Origin: CAZNXJ01 sp964577115
GTDB taxonomy: Bacteria; Planctomycetota; Planctomycetia; Pirellulales; Pirellulaceae
Assembly (NCBI GenBank): GCA_964577115.1
Contig: CAZNXJ010000013.1
Location: 93,128 to 157,127, forward strand
DNA length: 64,000 bases
Direction of reading: 5' to 3'
Shown: positions 63,937 to 64,000 of the stretch, in pieces
How the letters are laid out: each line of letters begins with the position of its first letter
How positions within the stretch are numbered: the first letter of the stretch is position 1
Notes under the pieces: generated by a model
Told to the model about the DNA's origin: nothing
Database searches by the model: none
What the model saw: only the letters and a program-made list of their open reading frames with translations
Program-made: the position numbers and the translations under genes

Positions 63937-64000
63937 CCACCATCCGGCCAGCCGCAACGCGGCGGCCTCCGCGCGGCCCCGCCGAACCGCGAACCGCGAA
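63937..64000 (+). repeat. 64-base direct repeat, copy 2 (reaches window edge)
   Basis: Second copy of the segment at 63739-63802, with mismatches at five positions. The period between copies is 198 bases, within which the two hairpins sit. Further copies may follow outside the window. Confidence 0.85.

Noticed and set aside
63739..64000. CRISPR array
   Set aside because: Only two copies, unit length 64 bases and spacing of 198 bases, with no cas genes.

Overview
The window reads as an ordinary high-GC bacterial chromosome from a planctomycete, most likely of the Pirellulales type. The evidence is the gene content: a DUF1549/DUF1553 protein followed by a Tat-exported DUF1501 protein, DUF1559-type pseudopilins, a double DUF1080 lipoprotein, a leucine-rich-repeat lipoprotein, hopanoid genes, and a TolQ/TolR (ExbB/ExbD) locus tied to a giant alpha-toroid protein. 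I see no transposase, integrase, phage gene, CRISPR array, tRNA or rRNA.

Region 1 (1-10659, all minus strand) is the most unusual part. Ten genes run in one direction, several joined by 4-8 bp start/stop overlaps. In transcription order they are an alpha/beta hydrolase, a LuxE/PaaK-like acyl-activating enzyme, a LuxC/aldehyde-dehydrogenase-like acyl reductase, an iron alcohol dehydrogenase, an exported PQQ-type beta-propeller, a HemN/HemW-like radical SAM enzyme, an orphan lipoyl (GcvH-like) protein, a two-cluster ferredoxin-like protein, a second radical SAM enzyme, and the first 42 codons of a squalene-cyclase-like protein cut by the window edge. This looks like a Lux-type acyl-reduction module without luciferase, joined to radical SAM and terpene-cyclase-like chemistry. 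I cannot name the product; a modified membrane lipid is the leading inference.

Region 2 (11023-22254) is mixed housekeeping and regulation: a SNF2-family helicase with a coupled partner gene, a secreted alpha/beta hydrolase, mnmG, an unusual HTH-then-receiver regulator behind a near-consensus sigma70-type promoter, a soluble histidine kinase, a secreted Pro/Thr-rich protein and a DapA-family aldolase.

Region 3 (22440-29794) holds a GT-C-like membrane protein and a hopanoid block: shc and hpnH on the plus strand meet ispH-hpnG on the minus strand. Together these cover an isoprenoid precursor step, squalene cyclisation, adenosyl addition and adenine removal.

Region 4 (30231-45497) carries an ABC-2 permease, two DUF21/CBS transporter-like proteins, small conserved proteins, and a four-gene envelope locus on the minus strand: a 1077-residue TPR protein, lying downstream of ExbB, ExbD and a 1394-residue protein ending in a terpene-cyclase-like toroid.

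Region 5 (45870-64000) holds a sugar-nucleotide epimerase, DUF1080 lipoprotein, CBS protein, pseudopilins, the DUF1549/DUF1501 pair, a translationally coupled pair of membrane-associated GTPases, and an LRR lipoprotein. A 760-base gap before the LRR gene has no clear CDS but contains two strong plus-strand terminators with identical 12-base tails, so small RNAs are plausible there. The last 270 bases contain a 64-base direct repeat and two hairpins.
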